A stretch of 64,000 nucleotides of DNA. Source: Didemnitutus sp047777955 (lineage in GTDB: Bacteria > Verrucomicrobiota > Verrucomicrobiia > Opitutales > Opitutaceae). Where the stretch lies: NCBI RefSeq assembly GCF_047777955.1, contig NZ_CP180537.1, positions 3,038,001 to 3,102,000 of the forward strand, given 5' to 3'. Shown here piece after piece: positions 32,336 to 41,094 of the stretch. Position 1 is the stretch's first letter, and every line of letters starts with the position of its first letter. The translations under genes and the position numbers were made by a program. The notes beneath the pieces were generated by a model. That model searched no databases. It was given only the letters and a program-made list of their open reading frames with translations, and was not told the DNA's origin.

Positions 32336-32505
32336 GATAGGGGCGCTCGTCGGTGGCAGCGTTTTCGGTAGGGGCGCTTGTCCCCAAGCGCCCTTCCCTC
32401 GCGGCGTGATGTCACGTTCCAGGGCCGTTGAGCGCTACCGAGCGCAGCGACAGCGCACACCGCCCCTACCCCGTCCTCCGCCCTCGGTCTTCCGTCCTCC
32501 GCGCG
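32336..32505. repeat. REP-like element followed by 7-bp-period block
   Basis: 32370-32470 is a GTAG-type REP copy (GTAGGGGCGCTTG and CAAGCGCCC arms, then the gggccgttgagcgctaccga segment). 32471-32505 divides into CCGTCCT, CCGCCCT, CGGTCTT, CCGTCCT, CCGCGCG. Together they fill most of the 219-bp gap before the next gene. Confidence 0.75.
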
Positions 32506-32540
32506 CTTGCGCTTGCGCTCCCAGCAGGGATGCTCGCGCG

Positions 32541-33428
32541 ATGCTGTTTCGCGTTCTCCTCGCCGCCGGTCTTGCCAGCGCCGCCGCGGCCCAGACTCCG
32601 GCGCCGACCGAGCTCCCCGCCCTGAATGTCGTCGGCCGGCCCGTGCCCGGCGAAAACAAGATCGTCGGCAGCTACGGCCAGCCGGAATGGTCCGCTCGCC
32701 GCCCCTTCCCCGGCGTCAGCGTCTACGTCCAGCCCGAGCACCAGGCCGAACTCGAATTCGGCTACGCCGACGCCCTGTCCCCCACGGGCGCGCACCAGCG
32801 CGAGTGGACGCAGGAGATCGAACTCGGCCTCGGCCACCGCTTCCAGGCCGCGCTCGAGAACGACTACGCCGATTTCCGCGACGACTCTTCCCACCGCCAC
32901 GACTGGCACGAGGTCGGCCTCCGTGCCGCGCTTCGCTACGCGCTGGCCGACTGGGGCCAGTGCCCGCTCAACCCCGCCCTCGGCCTGGGCTGGCGCGCGA
33001 ACTCCGGCGCCGCCGACGCCGCGCTCTACGAGCTCGCCCTCGGCGACGAGCTCGCGCCGCGCTGGCACTGGGGCGCCAACGCCACCTACGAACGCCAGAA
33101 CGGGAGTGCCCGCCACCGCGAATTCCTCGCCGCTGGCGCGCTCACCTACAGCGTCACCAACGAGACGCTCAACGTCGGCGTCCAGGCCGAGTGGAGACGC
33201 GCCTACGAGGCCGGCGACGCGCCCTCGCTCGCCCGCCGCTCCGGCCTGGGACCCTGCCTGCAATACCGTCCCTCGGACCGCCTGCACCTCGATCTCGTCG
33301 GCCTCTGGGGCACGGAGCACGGACACGCCGTGCACGGCGTGCGCCTTTCCGTCGGTTTCGAGTTTGGCGAGGGCTCCGACGACCACGACGACGACGAACG
33401 CCGCCCCGGCGGCCGCTTCGGCCGCTGA
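32541..33428 (+). CDS. Exported outer-membrane beta-barrel-like protein, unknown function
   Basis: 295 residues. A signal peptide is clear (MLFRVLLAAGLASAAAAQTP, cleavage likely after AAA or AQ). The mature protein has repeated amphipathic strands (ELEFGYADAL, EIELGLGHRF, RLSVGFEFGE) like a small barrel. It ends with an acidic and His-containing tail (SDDHDDDERRPGGRFGR) that could bind metal ions. No named family was recognised. It is flanked on both sides by repeats and appears monocistronic. Confidence 0.65.
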   Translation: MLFRVLLAAGLASAAAAQTPAPTELPALNVVGRPVPGENKIVGSYGQPEWSARRPFPGVSVYVQPEHQAELEFGYADALSPTGAHQREWTQEIELGLGHRFQAALENDYADFRDDSSHRHDWHEVGLRAALRYALADWGQCPLNPALGLGWRANSGAADAALYELALGDELAPRWHWGANATYERQNGSARHREFLAAGALTYSVTNETLNVGVQAEWRRAYEAGDAPSLARRSGLGPCLQYRPSDRLHLDLVGLWGTEHGHAVHGVRLSVGFEFGEGSDDHDDDERRPGGRFGR

Positions 33429-33449
33429 CTTCGCCCAGCCCGCCGTCGG

Positions 33450-33610
33450 TAGGGGCGCTCTTTTTCGTGTGTTTAGTGTGTTTCGTGGGCGCCTGCCTCG
33501 TTCGAGGGCGGTTGAGGACTACCGAGCGCAGCGACATCAGACACGGCCCCTGCCCCGTCCTCCGCTCTCGGTCCTCGGCTCTCCGTCCTCCGCCGTCGGT
33601 CCCTCTCCCC
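33450..33610. repeat. REP-like element followed by 7-bp-period block
   Basis: 33450-33553 is a variant REP copy (GTAGGGGCGCTC, then the gtttagtgtgtttcgtgggc segment and gggcggttgaggactaccga). 33555-33610 divides into eight 7-mers (CCGTCCT, CCGCTCT, CGGTCCT, CGGCTCT, CCGTCCT, CCGCCGT, CGGTCCC, TCTCCCC). Confidence 0.75.
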
Positions 33611-33613
33611 AAC

Positions 33614-33645
33614 GGAAAACGCCAGGCGGCTCGGCCGCCTGGCGT
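33614..33645 (-). terminator. Rho-independent terminator for the chemoreceptor gene
   Basis: A perfect 12-bp stem (acgccaggcggc at 33619-33630 with gccgcctggcgt at 33634-33645) and a 3-nt loop. On the minus strand it is followed by TTTTCC. It lies 28 bp past the chemoreceptor stop. Confidence 0.85.
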
Positions 33646-33672
33646 CGTTCCCTGGGTCTATGTCATGTCTCC

Positions 33673-35250
33673 TCAGACAAAATGCATGTCCGGCTCCGGC
33701 GTCTTGGCCGTGGCCACGGCGGGGCGCATCGGGCGACGCGACGCCGGCAAGGGCGCGGCTGCGGGCTGCGACCGACGCATCGGATGCGCGGAAGCGACCG
33801 CCGGGTCGCCGTGCGCCGCGTTGCCGACGAGCTTCTGGAGCGCGCCAACGCTGTCCTTCAGGACCGCGGCCTGAGCGTTCAATTCCTCCGCGGCCGCCGC
33901 AGTCTCCTCGGCGCCGCTGGCGTTGCCCTGCGTGACCTTGTCCATCTGCGACACCGCGGTCGTCACCTGGTTGATGCCCGAGCTCTGCTCGTTCGAGGCG
34001 GTGGCGATCTCCGCCACCAGGTCGTCGAGCCGGCGGATCTTGGTCTGGATCTCCTCGAAGCTGCGTGCGACCTCCGCGCTGATCTGCACGCCCTGCGCGC
34101 TCTTGTTCACGGAATCCTCGATCTTCGCCGCCGTCTCCTTCGCCGCCTGGGCGGAGCGCTGGGCGAGGTTGCGGACTTCCTCGGCGACGACGGCGAAGCC
34201 GGCGCCGGCCTCGCCGGCCCGCGCGGCCTCGACCGCGGCGTTGAGCGCGAGGATGTTCGTCTGGAAGGCGATCTCGTCGATCGTCTTCAGGATCTTGGTG
34301 ATTTCTTCCGAGGCCTGCTTGATCGCCTGCATCGCGGTCTGCATCGCCTGCATGCGCTCGGCGCCGCGGTCGGCCGACTGGCGCGCATCGCCCGCGGTCT
34401 GCTTCGCCTCGCCCGCGCCCTCGGCGTTGCGCTTGGTCATCGACGCCATCTCCTCGAGCGAGGCGGATGTCTCCTCCAGCGAGGCGGCCTGTTCGCTCGA
34501 GCCCTCGGCCAGCGACTGGGAGCTGGCGGAAACCTGGCCGGCCGCGGACGCGACCTGCGCCGAGGCGTCGTCCAGCGTGCGGGCGAGTTCGCGCAGCGCG
34601 CGGTTGATCCCGCGGATCATGAGCCAGCCGGAGAGGCTCGCGATCACGATCGCCGCCAGCGCGATGCCGCCCGCCCAGTTCGCGGCGTGCCGCGCATCGT
34701 CGTCGATCTCCTGGCTCACCTGCACGGCGACATCCTGGTTCCACTTGAGCATCTTGGCCATTTCGTCGCGGTAAGCCATGAACTCGGGGATGAACTGGTC
34801 GTGCAGGAACGCGACGGCCTCGGCCTTCTTGTTCGCCTCGATCAGGGCGACGTAGGTCTTGCGCGCCTCGGTGTCACGGGCCCGCATCGCCATCAGGTCG
34901 GCAAAATTCTTCCGGTCCTCCGCCGTCGAAATCGCGGCCTCGTAGCCCTTCGCGGCCGCCTCGAACGCCTTCAGGTTCTCGGCGATGTGGCTGAGGTGAT
35001 CCTGCCGCTCCTGCACGCTGCGCGCGTCGGCCAGCAGGAGGGTGCGGACCTGCGCGCGTTGCGACTGGGCGAACATCTCGGCGCTGTAGACGATGCCCGG
35101 CACGGAGTCGTTCACCAAGCGGTCCTCCGCGTGTTGCGCCACGGAGCGGAGCGAGAAGAAACCCACGGCTGCCACGGTGAGCAGGAGGGCGAGAATGAGA
35201 CTGCCACCGACAAGGATGCGGCGGGCAATGGTCCAGGAGTTTGAGTGCAT
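33673..35250 (-). CDS. Methyl-accepting chemotaxis protein
   Basis: 525 residues from the ATG at 35250. The first transmembrane helix is about 10-32 and a four-helix-bundle-type periplasmic sensor spans about 33-188. The second helix is about 190-212 (AGGIALAAIVIASLSGWLMI). The signalling domain contains the hairpin tip EIAFQTNILALNAAVEAA and GFAVVAEEVRNLAQRSAQAA, which contacts CheA and CheW. A recognisable HAMP domain between the second helix and the signalling helices is short or absent. The C-terminus is Pro/Ala/Arg-rich and lacks a CheR-binding pentapeptide. No che genes are nearby. Confidence 0.95.
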   Translation of the reverse strand: MHSNSWTIARRILVGGSLILALLLTVAAVGFFSLRSVAQHAEDRLVNDSVPGIVYSAEMFAQSQRAQVRTLLLADARSVQERQDHLSHIAENLKAFEAAAKGYEAAISTAEDRKNFADLMAMRARDTEARKTYVALIEANKKAEAVAFLHDQFIPEFMAYRDEMAKMLKWNQDVAVQVSQEIDDDARHAANWAGGIALAAIVIASLSGWLMIRGINRALRELARTLDDASAQVASAAGQVSASSQSLAEGSSEQAASLEETSASLEEMASMTKRNAEGAGEAKQTAGDARQSADRGAERMQAMQTAMQAIKQASEEITKILKTIDEIAFQTNILALNAAVEAARAGEAGAGFAVVAEEVRNLAQRSAQAAKETAAKIEDSVNKSAQGVQISAEVARSFEEIQTKIRRLDDLVAEIATASNEQSSGINQVTTAVSQMDKVTQGNASGAEETAAAAEELNAQAAVLKDSVGALQKLVGNAAHGDPAVASAHPMRRSQPAAAPLPASRRPMRPAVATAKTPEPDMHFV

Positions 35251-35426
35251 AGACGAGAAAGGAGGGAGTGTTCCCGCCGTCCTCAGTCTTGCTGTGCATT
35301 CAGCCCGGCCGAAGTGGTCGCACCGACACGGTGCACCCAGCGTTGCAGCCTTTATCGTCCGCCCCGCCCCGCACTTTAGCTTTTCTTGGCATTTTCTTCG
35401 CACCCCTTGCTCACCCGCCCGCCCCT

Positions 35427-35510
35427 CCGTCCTCCGCTTTCAGCCTTCCGTCCTCCGTTTTCCGTCCTCCGTCTTCCGCAATCCGTCCTCCGCCATCCGT
35501 CTTCCGCAAT
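35427..35510. repeat. Twelve-unit degenerate 7-bp-period repeat
   Basis: Exactly twelve consecutive 7-mers, mostly CCGTCCT, CCGTCTT, CCGCAAT, CCGCCAT, without an indel. This is the longest such block in the window. The rest of the 488-bp gap between the chemoreceptor gene and the next gene (35251-35738) shows no gene. Confidence 0.85.
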
Positions 35511-35738
35511 GAGACTTGTCGCCTCCGCGCCGCGGGCCCACCCTCCGCGCGTCACGGGCCAGACGCGCGCCGACGTTTTCGGCGGCTGATTCCCCGCGCC
35601 CCCTCCCCGCTCGCTCCGCTCCCTGCGACGCCCGCCCGCGCTGCGGCGTGCCCGCATTTTCCCGCCCCGTCCGCGGCGCCCGGCTCCCGGGCGTCCGCTT
35701 TCGTTCCCCGCTCCCCGTCCAAGTCCTCCCCGTTCCCC

Positions 35739-36129
35739 ATGAAGACTCGCTTCCTCCTCCTCGCTCCGCTCGTGGCGCTCGGCGCCATCCTCGTCCTTGC
35801 CCAGCAACGCCCCACCACGGGCGCCAAACTCGACGTCACCGAAGCCGCCAAGGAGCTCAAGCTCCCCGCAAGGGCTGGACCGACCAGGTCCCCGCCGAGG
35901 GCGCCAACGGCGGACAAAAGGAATTCCAGCTGCCCGGCGCCGGCGGCTCCGCGGCGAAAGCCGTCGACCTCGAGCCACTCCGCGCCGCGCTCGCCATGCA
36001 CGCCGAATACATGAAGGGCCTGCGCGCCCGCATCGACGCCCTCGAACAGCATGTCGCCCTCCTCCGGGAACAAGTCGCCCGCCTCGAGCAGCACCCCGCC
36101 ACCGCCTCCGTCACCCCCATTCCCGCTGA
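35739..36129 (+). pseudogene. Small exported coiled-coil protein, apparently frameshifted
   Basis: The 5' part encodes a signal peptide (MKTRFLLLAPLVALGAILVLAQQ) and LDVTEAAKELKLP. Beyond 35867 the coding signal jumps to another frame: KGWTDQVPAEGANGGQKEFQ, then a coiled coil (RIDALEQHVALLREQVARLE). One missing C in the C-run at 35864-35867 would restore the frame. A second missing C at 36114-36118 would bring in the TGA at 36127-36129, which sits 3 bp before the next ATG. Without the second correction the frame would run on over the next gene. It may be a true decayed gene or an assembly error. Function unknown. Confidence 0.6.
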
Positions 36130-36132
36130 GCC

Positions 36133-36525
36133 ATGCCCACCGACGCCCAACTCGACGCCGCCACCACCTACGCCCAGGCCGCCGCCCAGGTTCCCGCCCC
36201 GACCCTCGCCAGCGCGCACGTGCAAGCCGTGTGGACGGCCGAGATGCTCCGTTTCCTCACCGCGTGGACCTTCGGCTTCATGGCCTTCGCCGTGCTCGTC
36301 TGCGCCGTGCTGCTCTGGCGCACCTCCGCCACCGGCCTGACGGTCCTCCGCGTGATCGGCATCGTGACGATCATCGGCCTCTCCGCGCTCCTGCTCTTCG
36401 TCGGCTACAGTAACGAGCAGCTCACCCCCATCGTCGGCCTCTTCGGTGCAATCGCCGGCTACCTCCTCGGCAAGGACAGCCCGCCCACCCCCGCCGCCCC
36501 GCCTCCTGCCTCGTCGGGTCAGTAG
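36133..36525 (+). CDS. Small membrane protein of unknown function
   Basis: 130 residues with two or three hydrophobic helices (FGFMAFAVLVCAVLLW, GIVTIIGLSALLLFVGY, and a weaker one at GLFGAIAGYLLG) and a Pro/Ala-rich tail. No family was recognised. It begins 3 bp after the proposed end of the frameshifted coiled-coil gene, so the two probably form a unit that places a secreted coiled coil next to an integral membrane protein. Confidence 0.6.
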   Translation: MPTDAQLDAATTYAQAAAQVPAPTLASAHVQAVWTAEMLRFLTAWTFGFMAFAVLVCAVLLWRTSATGLTVLRVIGIVTIIGLSALLLFVGYSNEQLTPIVGLFGAIAGYLLGKDSPPTPAAPPPASSGQ

Positions 36526-36637
36526 CGCGCCCTCCGCTCGCTCGCGCGCTTTCTCACCGCGCCACTTTCGCGTTGCCCGCGCCGCGCGCGCGGTCCAATC
36601 GCCGGCCCGACTCCGGGCCGTCCGGTTGCACTTTGTC

Positions 36638-36679
36638 TTTTGCCGTCGCCCGCCTTCCGTCGTCGGCCTTCCGCAACAT
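36638..36679. repeat. Degenerate 7-bp-period block upstream of hsdM
   Basis: Divides into TTTTGCC, GTCGCCC, GCCTTCC, GTCGTCG, GCCTTCC, GCAACAT. The rest of the 272-bp gap (36526-36797) holds no gene; the promoter of the defence operon is presumably here but I could not place it. Confidence 0.6.
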
Positions 36680-36797
36680 TCCCCTTGCCGCTCCATGGCT
36701 CGCTCGCGACAACGTATTTCACAGCCCCGGCGATGCCACGGCAGCGGACTTCGCCTTTCAAGGCGCTCTCCGCCCGGATTCCGCTGCGTCCTATCCC

Positions 36798-38252
36798 ATG
36801 TTCGACCAAGCCTTCGACGCCATCGACAACGTCCTCCGCCGCGAGGACGGCTGCACCACCGAACTCGATTACACCGAGCAGACGTCCTGGCTCCTCTTCC
36901 TCAAATACCTCGACGCCCTCGAACAGGATCGGGCCGACGAACACCGCCTCGACGGCAAACGCTACACCTACCTCCTCGACAAACCGTTTCGCTGGGAAAG
37001 CTGGGCCGCACCGAAAAACAAGGACGGCGCGCCCGACCACCACGCTGCGCTCGTCGGCAAGGACCTCGTCGAATTCGTCGACGGCAAGCTCTTTCCCTAT
37101 CTCCAGAAGTTCAAAGCCAAGGCCTCCGGCCCCAACACGCTCGAATATAAGATCGGCGAAATCTTCGGCGAGCTGACCAACAAGATCAAAAGCGGCTACA
37201 ACCTCCGCGAGATCATCGAGCACGTTGACGGCCTCCGCTTTCGCTCGCAGACCGAGAAGCACGAGCTCTCGCAGCTCTACGAGGAGAAGATCAAGCGCAT
37301 GGGCAACGCCGGCCGCAACGGCGGCGAGTATTACACCCCGCGCCCGCTCATCCGCGCGATGATCAAGGTCGTCCACCCGAAGATCGGCGAAAAAATCTAC
37401 GACGGCGCCTGCGGCTCCGCCGGCTTCCTCTGCGAGGCCTTCGATTATCTCCACCGCGGCGACCTCACCACGCGCGAACTCGACGCGCTCCAGACGCGCA
37501 CGTTCTACGGCAAGGAAAAGAAGTCCCTCGCCTACGTGATCGCGATCATGAACCTGATCCTTCACGGCATCGAGGCGCCCAACATCGTCCACGCGAACAC
37601 GCTCGCCGAGAACCTCGCCGACATCCAGGAGAAGGACCGCTTCGACGTCGTGCTCGCCAATCCGCCCTTCGGCGGCAAAGAGCGCCCCGAGGTGCAGGAA
37701 AACTTCCCCATCCGCACCAGCGAGACCGCGTCCCTCTTCCTCCAGCATTTCATCAAGATCCTCCGCGCCGGCGGCCGCGCGGGCATCGTCATCAAGAACA
37801 CCTTCCTCTCCAACACGGACAACGCCACCGTCAGCCTCCGCCGCCACCTGCTCGAGACCTGCAACCTCCACACCGTGCTCGATTGCCCCGGCGGCACGTT
37901 CCAGGGCGCGGGCGTGAAGACCGTCGTGCTCTTCTTCGACAAGGGCCGCCCCACGCGTCGCGTGTGGTTCTACCAGCTCGACCCCGGCCGCAACCTCGGG
38001 AAAACCAACCCGCTCAACGACGACGACCTCGCCGAGTTCGTCACACTGCAGAAGACCTCCGCCGATTCGCCGCAGAGCTGGAGCGTGGACGTCGCCGCGC
38101 TCGACGCCGAGACGCTCGACCTCTCGCCGAAGAATCCGGCCGGCGTGGCAACCGTCGCGCGCCGCAGCCCGGCGGAGATCATGCAGGAGATCGCCACGCT
38201 CGACGCCGAGAGCGCCGCCGTGCTGAAGAAGATCGGGACGCTGCTGAAATGA
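36798..38252 (+). CDS. hsdM: Type I restriction-modification system, DNA methyltransferase subunit M
   Basis: 484 residues. N-terminal helical HsdM domain (about 5-130), then an N6-adenine methyltransferase core. The S-adenosylmethionine motif is DGACGSAG (202-209) and the catalytic motif is NPPF (288-291). GNAGRNGGEYYTPRPLI precedes the core as in other HsdM proteins. The ATG at 36798 gives MFDQAFDAIDNVLRREDG, a family-like start. HsdM with HsdS methylates the host DNA target and is needed for cleavage with HsdR. The stop overlaps the hsdS start by 4 bp (ATGA). First gene of the five-gene defence operon. Confidence 0.96.
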   Translation: MFDQAFDAIDNVLRREDGCTTELDYTEQTSWLLFLKYLDALEQDRADEHRLDGKRYTYLLDKPFRWESWAAPKNKDGAPDHHAALVGKDLVEFVDGKLFPYLQKFKAKASGPNTLEYKIGEIFGELTNKIKSGYNLREIIEHVDGLRFRSQTEKHELSQLYEEKIKRMGNAGRNGGEYYTPRPLIRAMIKVVHPKIGEKIYDGACGSAGFLCEAFDYLHRGDLTTRELDALQTRTFYGKEKKSLAYVIAIMNLILHGIEAPNIVHANTLAENLADIQEKDRFDVVLANPPFGGKERPEVQENFPIRTSETASLFLQHFIKILRAGGRAGIVIKNTFLSNTDNATVSLRRHLLETCNLHTVLDCPGGTFQGAGVKTVVLFFDKGRPTRRVWFYQLDPGRNLGKTNPLNDDDLAEFVTLQKTSADSPQSWSVDVAALDAETLDLSPKNPAGVATVARRSPAEIMQEIATLDAESAAVLKKIGTLLK

Positions 38253-39376
38253 AGAAGGGATGGCAGACGAAGCGACTGGAGGAGGTTTGCGAAATCGCGC
38301 GAGGTGGGTCGCCGCGCCCAATTGAAAATTACCTAACCTCCGCGCCGGACGGGATCAACTGGGTGAAAATTGGGGACGCCACTGCCAGCGAGAAATACAT
38401 CTATCAAACGGCGGAAAAGATAACGCCCGACGGCGTAAAGCGCTCCCGCATGGTTTATGAAGGGGACTTTCTGCTGTCGAATTCCATGAGCTTTGGGCGC
38501 CCCTACATCATGAGAACGAGCGGGTGCATTCATGACGGCTGGCTTGTCCTTCGGCAGAAAGAGAAACAGCTCGAGCAGGACTTTCTGTATTACCTTCTGA
38601 GTTCCGATGAACTCTTCCGACAATTCGACCGCTTAGCTGCGGGCAGCACAGTCCGTAATCTCAACATCGGGTTGGTGAAGCGTGTCGAAATTTCGTTCCC
38701 GCCCTTAGAAGAGCAGCAGCGGATCGTGGCGGTGTTGGACGAGGCGTTTGCCGGGCTGGCGACGGCGCAAGCCAACGCCGAAAAGAACCTCCAAAACGCC
38801 CGCGCCCTCTTCGAAAGCCACCTCCACTCCGTCTTCACCCACCGCGGCAAAGGATGGATGGAGGAGTCCTTCGAGGACTGCATTGAAGACGTAAAACACA
38901 CCACGAAGGTTCAACGGAAGGACTTCTTGGCCGAAGGCAGGTTTCCAATTGTTTCGCAGGAAGCCGAGTTCACTAACGGCTATTGGAACAACCCCGCCGA
39001 TGTCTTCCGGGTGACAGCCCCGGTCGTGATTTTCGGTGACCACACTCAGGTTCTGAAATACATCGACTTCGATTTCGTCCTCGGTGCGGACGGCGTGAAA
39101 ATTCTCCAACCGAAGCCGCTGCTTCTCCCAAAATTCTTTTTCTACCAACTGCGGAGCATTCCCCTGAAGTCGCTTGGCTACGCGCGGCACTACCGCCTGT
39201 TAAAAGAAGTGCGGATCACTTGTCCCCAACACGCCGAGCAGCAAGCGATCGTCGCCCATCTCGACGCCCTCTCCGCCGAAACCCAGCGCCTGACGCAACT
39301 CTACGAGCGCAAGCTCGCGGCGCTGGCGGAGCTGAAGAAATCGCTTCTGCACGCGGCCTTTTCCGGCCATCTTTAG
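38249..39376 (+). CDS. hsdS: Type I restriction-modification system, specificity subunit S
   Basis: 375 residues with two target-recognition domains (about 1-160 and 205-340), each followed by a conserved coiled-coil spacer (LEEQQRIVAVLDEAFAGLA; HAEQQAIVAHLDALSAETQ). The two half-sites fix the split recognition sequence. Base composition is visibly less GC-rich and codon use more relaxed in the recognition domains than in hsdM, as is common for these fast-changing modules. It is coupled to hsdM by a 4-bp overlap, and darT follows after 6 bp. Confidence 0.95.
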   Translation: MKKGWQTKRLEEVCEIARGGSPRPIENYLTSAPDGINWVKIGDATASEKYIYQTAEKITPDGVKRSRMVYEGDFLLSNSMSFGRPYIMRTSGCIHDGWLVLRQKEKQLEQDFLYYLLSSDELFRQFDRLAAGSTVRNLNIGLVKRVEISFPPLEEQQRIVAVLDEAFAGLATAQANAEKNLQNARALFESHLHSVFTHRGKGWMEESFEDCIEDVKHTTKVQRKDFLAEGRFPIVSQEAEFTNGYWNNPADVFRVTAPVVIFGDHTQVLKYIDFDFVLGADGVKILQPKPLLLPKFFFYQLRSIPLKSLGYARHYRLLKEVRITCPQHAEQQAIVAHLDALSAETQRLTQLYERKLAALAELKKSLLHAAFSGHL

Positions 39377-39382
39377 TTCGCC

Positions 39383-40024
39383 GTGTCGAGCCTCGTCCCA
39401 GAAAAGGCCTTCCTCTTCCGCATCGCACATGTGGATTGCGTGCCTTGGATTCTGGAGCACGGCCTGCACTGCAAGAACTCGCCGCACCAAGACCCGCGCT
39501 ACGTGCCCATTGGCAACCGGGAGCTGATCGCCAAGCGCGCGGCCAAGGCCGTGCCCATTCCGCCCGGTGGCACGCTGGCCGACTACGTGCCGTTCTACTT
39601 CACGCCGTATTCGATCATGATGTATCACATCCACACGGGTTACGGCGGCATCACCCGGCGCGACAATCAGGACATCGTGATCTTCGTTTCCTCCGCCCAC
39701 CGCCTGCGAGAACTTGGAATCCCGTTCGTCTTCACCAACCAGCACGCTTACGCTGCCGCCACCCGGTTCTTCGACGATCTGACGCACCTCAACGAAATCG
39801 ATTGGCCGCTCCTGCAGAGCCGCAACTTCAAGACCGACGATGCCGATCCCGGCAAGCAGCTGCGATATCAGGCCGAAGCCCTCGTGCACCAGCGCGTGCC
39901 ACTGGAGGCGTTGTTCGGCATGGGTTGCCACAACGACGCTGTGCGCGCCCGACTCGAGTCGGAGGTTGCCGCGCGGGGCTTGAAACTTAACGTGAAAGCT
40001 GTTCCCGACTGGTATTTCCAATGA
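39383..40024 (+). CDS. darT: DarT family DNA ADP-ribosyltransferase toxin
   Basis: 213 residues, GTG start. DarT enzymes attach ADP-ribose to bases in single-stranded DNA using NAD, which blocks replication, including phage replication. Family features: LFRIAHVDCVPWILEHGL at the N-terminus, YVPFYFTPYSIMMYHIH, and RYQAEALVHQRVP, in which E165 occupies the position of the catalytic glutamate. It overlaps darG by 4 bp, the normal toxin-antitoxin arrangement. Unusually, it sits between hsdS and hsdR of a type I system. The target base and sequence cannot be read from the protein. Confidence 0.92.
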   Translation: MSSLVPEKAFLFRIAHVDCVPWILEHGLHCKNSPHQDPRYVPIGNRELIAKRAAKAVPIPPGGTLADYVPFYFTPYSIMMYHIHTGYGGITRRDNQDIVIFVSSAHRLRELGIPFVFTNQHAYAAATRFFDDLTHLNEIDWPLLQSRNFKTDDADPGKQLRYQAEALVHQRVPLEALFGMGCHNDAVRARLESEVAARGLKLNVKAVPDWYFQ

Positions 40025-41094
40025 TGCGCTTTACCCAAGGCAATCTGCTCGACGCTCCCGTGGAGGCGGTGGTCAACACCGTCAACACGGTCGGTATCAT
40101 GGGCAAGGGCATCGCACTGATGTTCAAGGATCGTTTCCCGGAGAATTTCGACGCCTACGAAGCGGCGTGCCAAGCGGGCGAAGTGAAAGTCGGGCGGATG
40201 TTCGTGCAGGCCGGCGTCGAACTCGAAGGCCCCCGCTGGATTATCAACTTCCCTACGAAGCAACACTGGCGCCATCCCACGAAGATCGAATGGATCGACG
40301 CCGGCTTGGCGGATTTGAAAGCCGTCATCCAGGCGAAGGGCATCCGCTCGATCGCGTTGCCGCCGCTCGGCTGCGGCAACGGCGGTCTGGATTGGGCCGA
40401 CGTGCGACCGCGCATCGAAAAGGCGTTGGGCGATCTCGCGGGCGTGGAAGTGGTCGTCTACGAGCCGACCGCAAAGTATCAGAACGTCGCCAAGAAAAAC
40501 GGCGTCGAAAAGCTTACGCCGGCGCGCGCGCTGATCGCCGAACTCGTGCGTCGCTACTGGGTGCTCGGCATCGAGTGCACGCTGATCGAGACGCAGAAGC
40601 TCGCGTGGTGCCTCGAACGCTCGATCCGCCGGCTCGGCCTGCGGGATGTGCTCGATCTGCGTTTCGAAGCCAACCGCTACGGTCCCTACGCGCACCGGCT
40701 GAGCCATCTGCTCGACGGCCTCGACGGCAGCTACCTGCATTGCGACAAGCGCATCGCCGACGCCTCGCCGTTCGACACGATCTGGTTCGAGGAAACCAAG
40801 CGCGAGAAACTGGATTTTTATCTCCGGAGTGCCGAAGCGCGCGATTACCTGCCGGCACTCGAGGCCACGGATGCGTTGATCGATGGGTTTCAGTCGCCGC
40901 TCGGTATGGAAGTGCTCGCGACGGTGGATTGGCTGATTGAACACGAACGCGCGGAGCCAAGCGTCGCCGGGATTCGGCGCGCGCTGGCGAAGTGGCCTGC
41001 CGGCGAGGAAGCCGCCCGGCGCAAGCTGAAGGTCTTCGACGATCAATTGATCGCACTCGCGTTGGAGAGGGTCACCGCGGTCGCGGCGGCATGA
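40021..41094 (+). CDS. darG: DarG family antitoxin (macrodomain DNA ADP-ribosylglycohydrolase)
   Basis: 357 residues. The N-terminal macrodomain (1-155) contains GNLLDAPVEAVVNTVNTVG, MGKGIALMF and PPLGCGNGGLDW, the ADP-ribose-binding loops of DarG. It would remove ADP-ribose from DNA. The C-terminal ~190 residues (from about 165) match the DarG extension associated with toxin binding. ATGATG at 40021 offers two adjacent starts; the first overlaps the darT stop by 4 bp. Its own stop overlaps the hsdR start (ATGA), tying the TA pair into the restriction operon. Confidence 0.93.
   Translation: MMRFTQGNLLDAPVEAVVNTVNTVGIMGKGIALMFKDRFPENFDAYEAACQAGEVKVGRMFVQAGVELEGPRWIINFPTKQHWRHPTKIEWIDAGLADLKAVIQAKGIRSIALPPLGCGNGGLDWADVRPRIEKALGDLAGVEVVVYEPTAKYQNVAKKNGVEKLTPARALIAELVRRYWVLGIECTLIETQKLAWCLERSIRRLGLRDVLDLRFEANRYGPYAHRLSHLLDGLDGSYLHCDKRIADASPFDTIWFEETKREKLDFYLRSAEARDYLPALEATDALIDGFQSPLGMEVLATVDWLIEHERAEPSVAGIRRALAKWPAGEEAARRKLKVFDDQLIALALERVTAVAAA

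Noticed and set aside
36681..36720. Sigma-70-like promoter (ttgccg and downstream cgtatt) before hsdM
   Set aside because: Spacing between the candidate boxes is about 22 bp and neither matches well, so the promoter position is left open.
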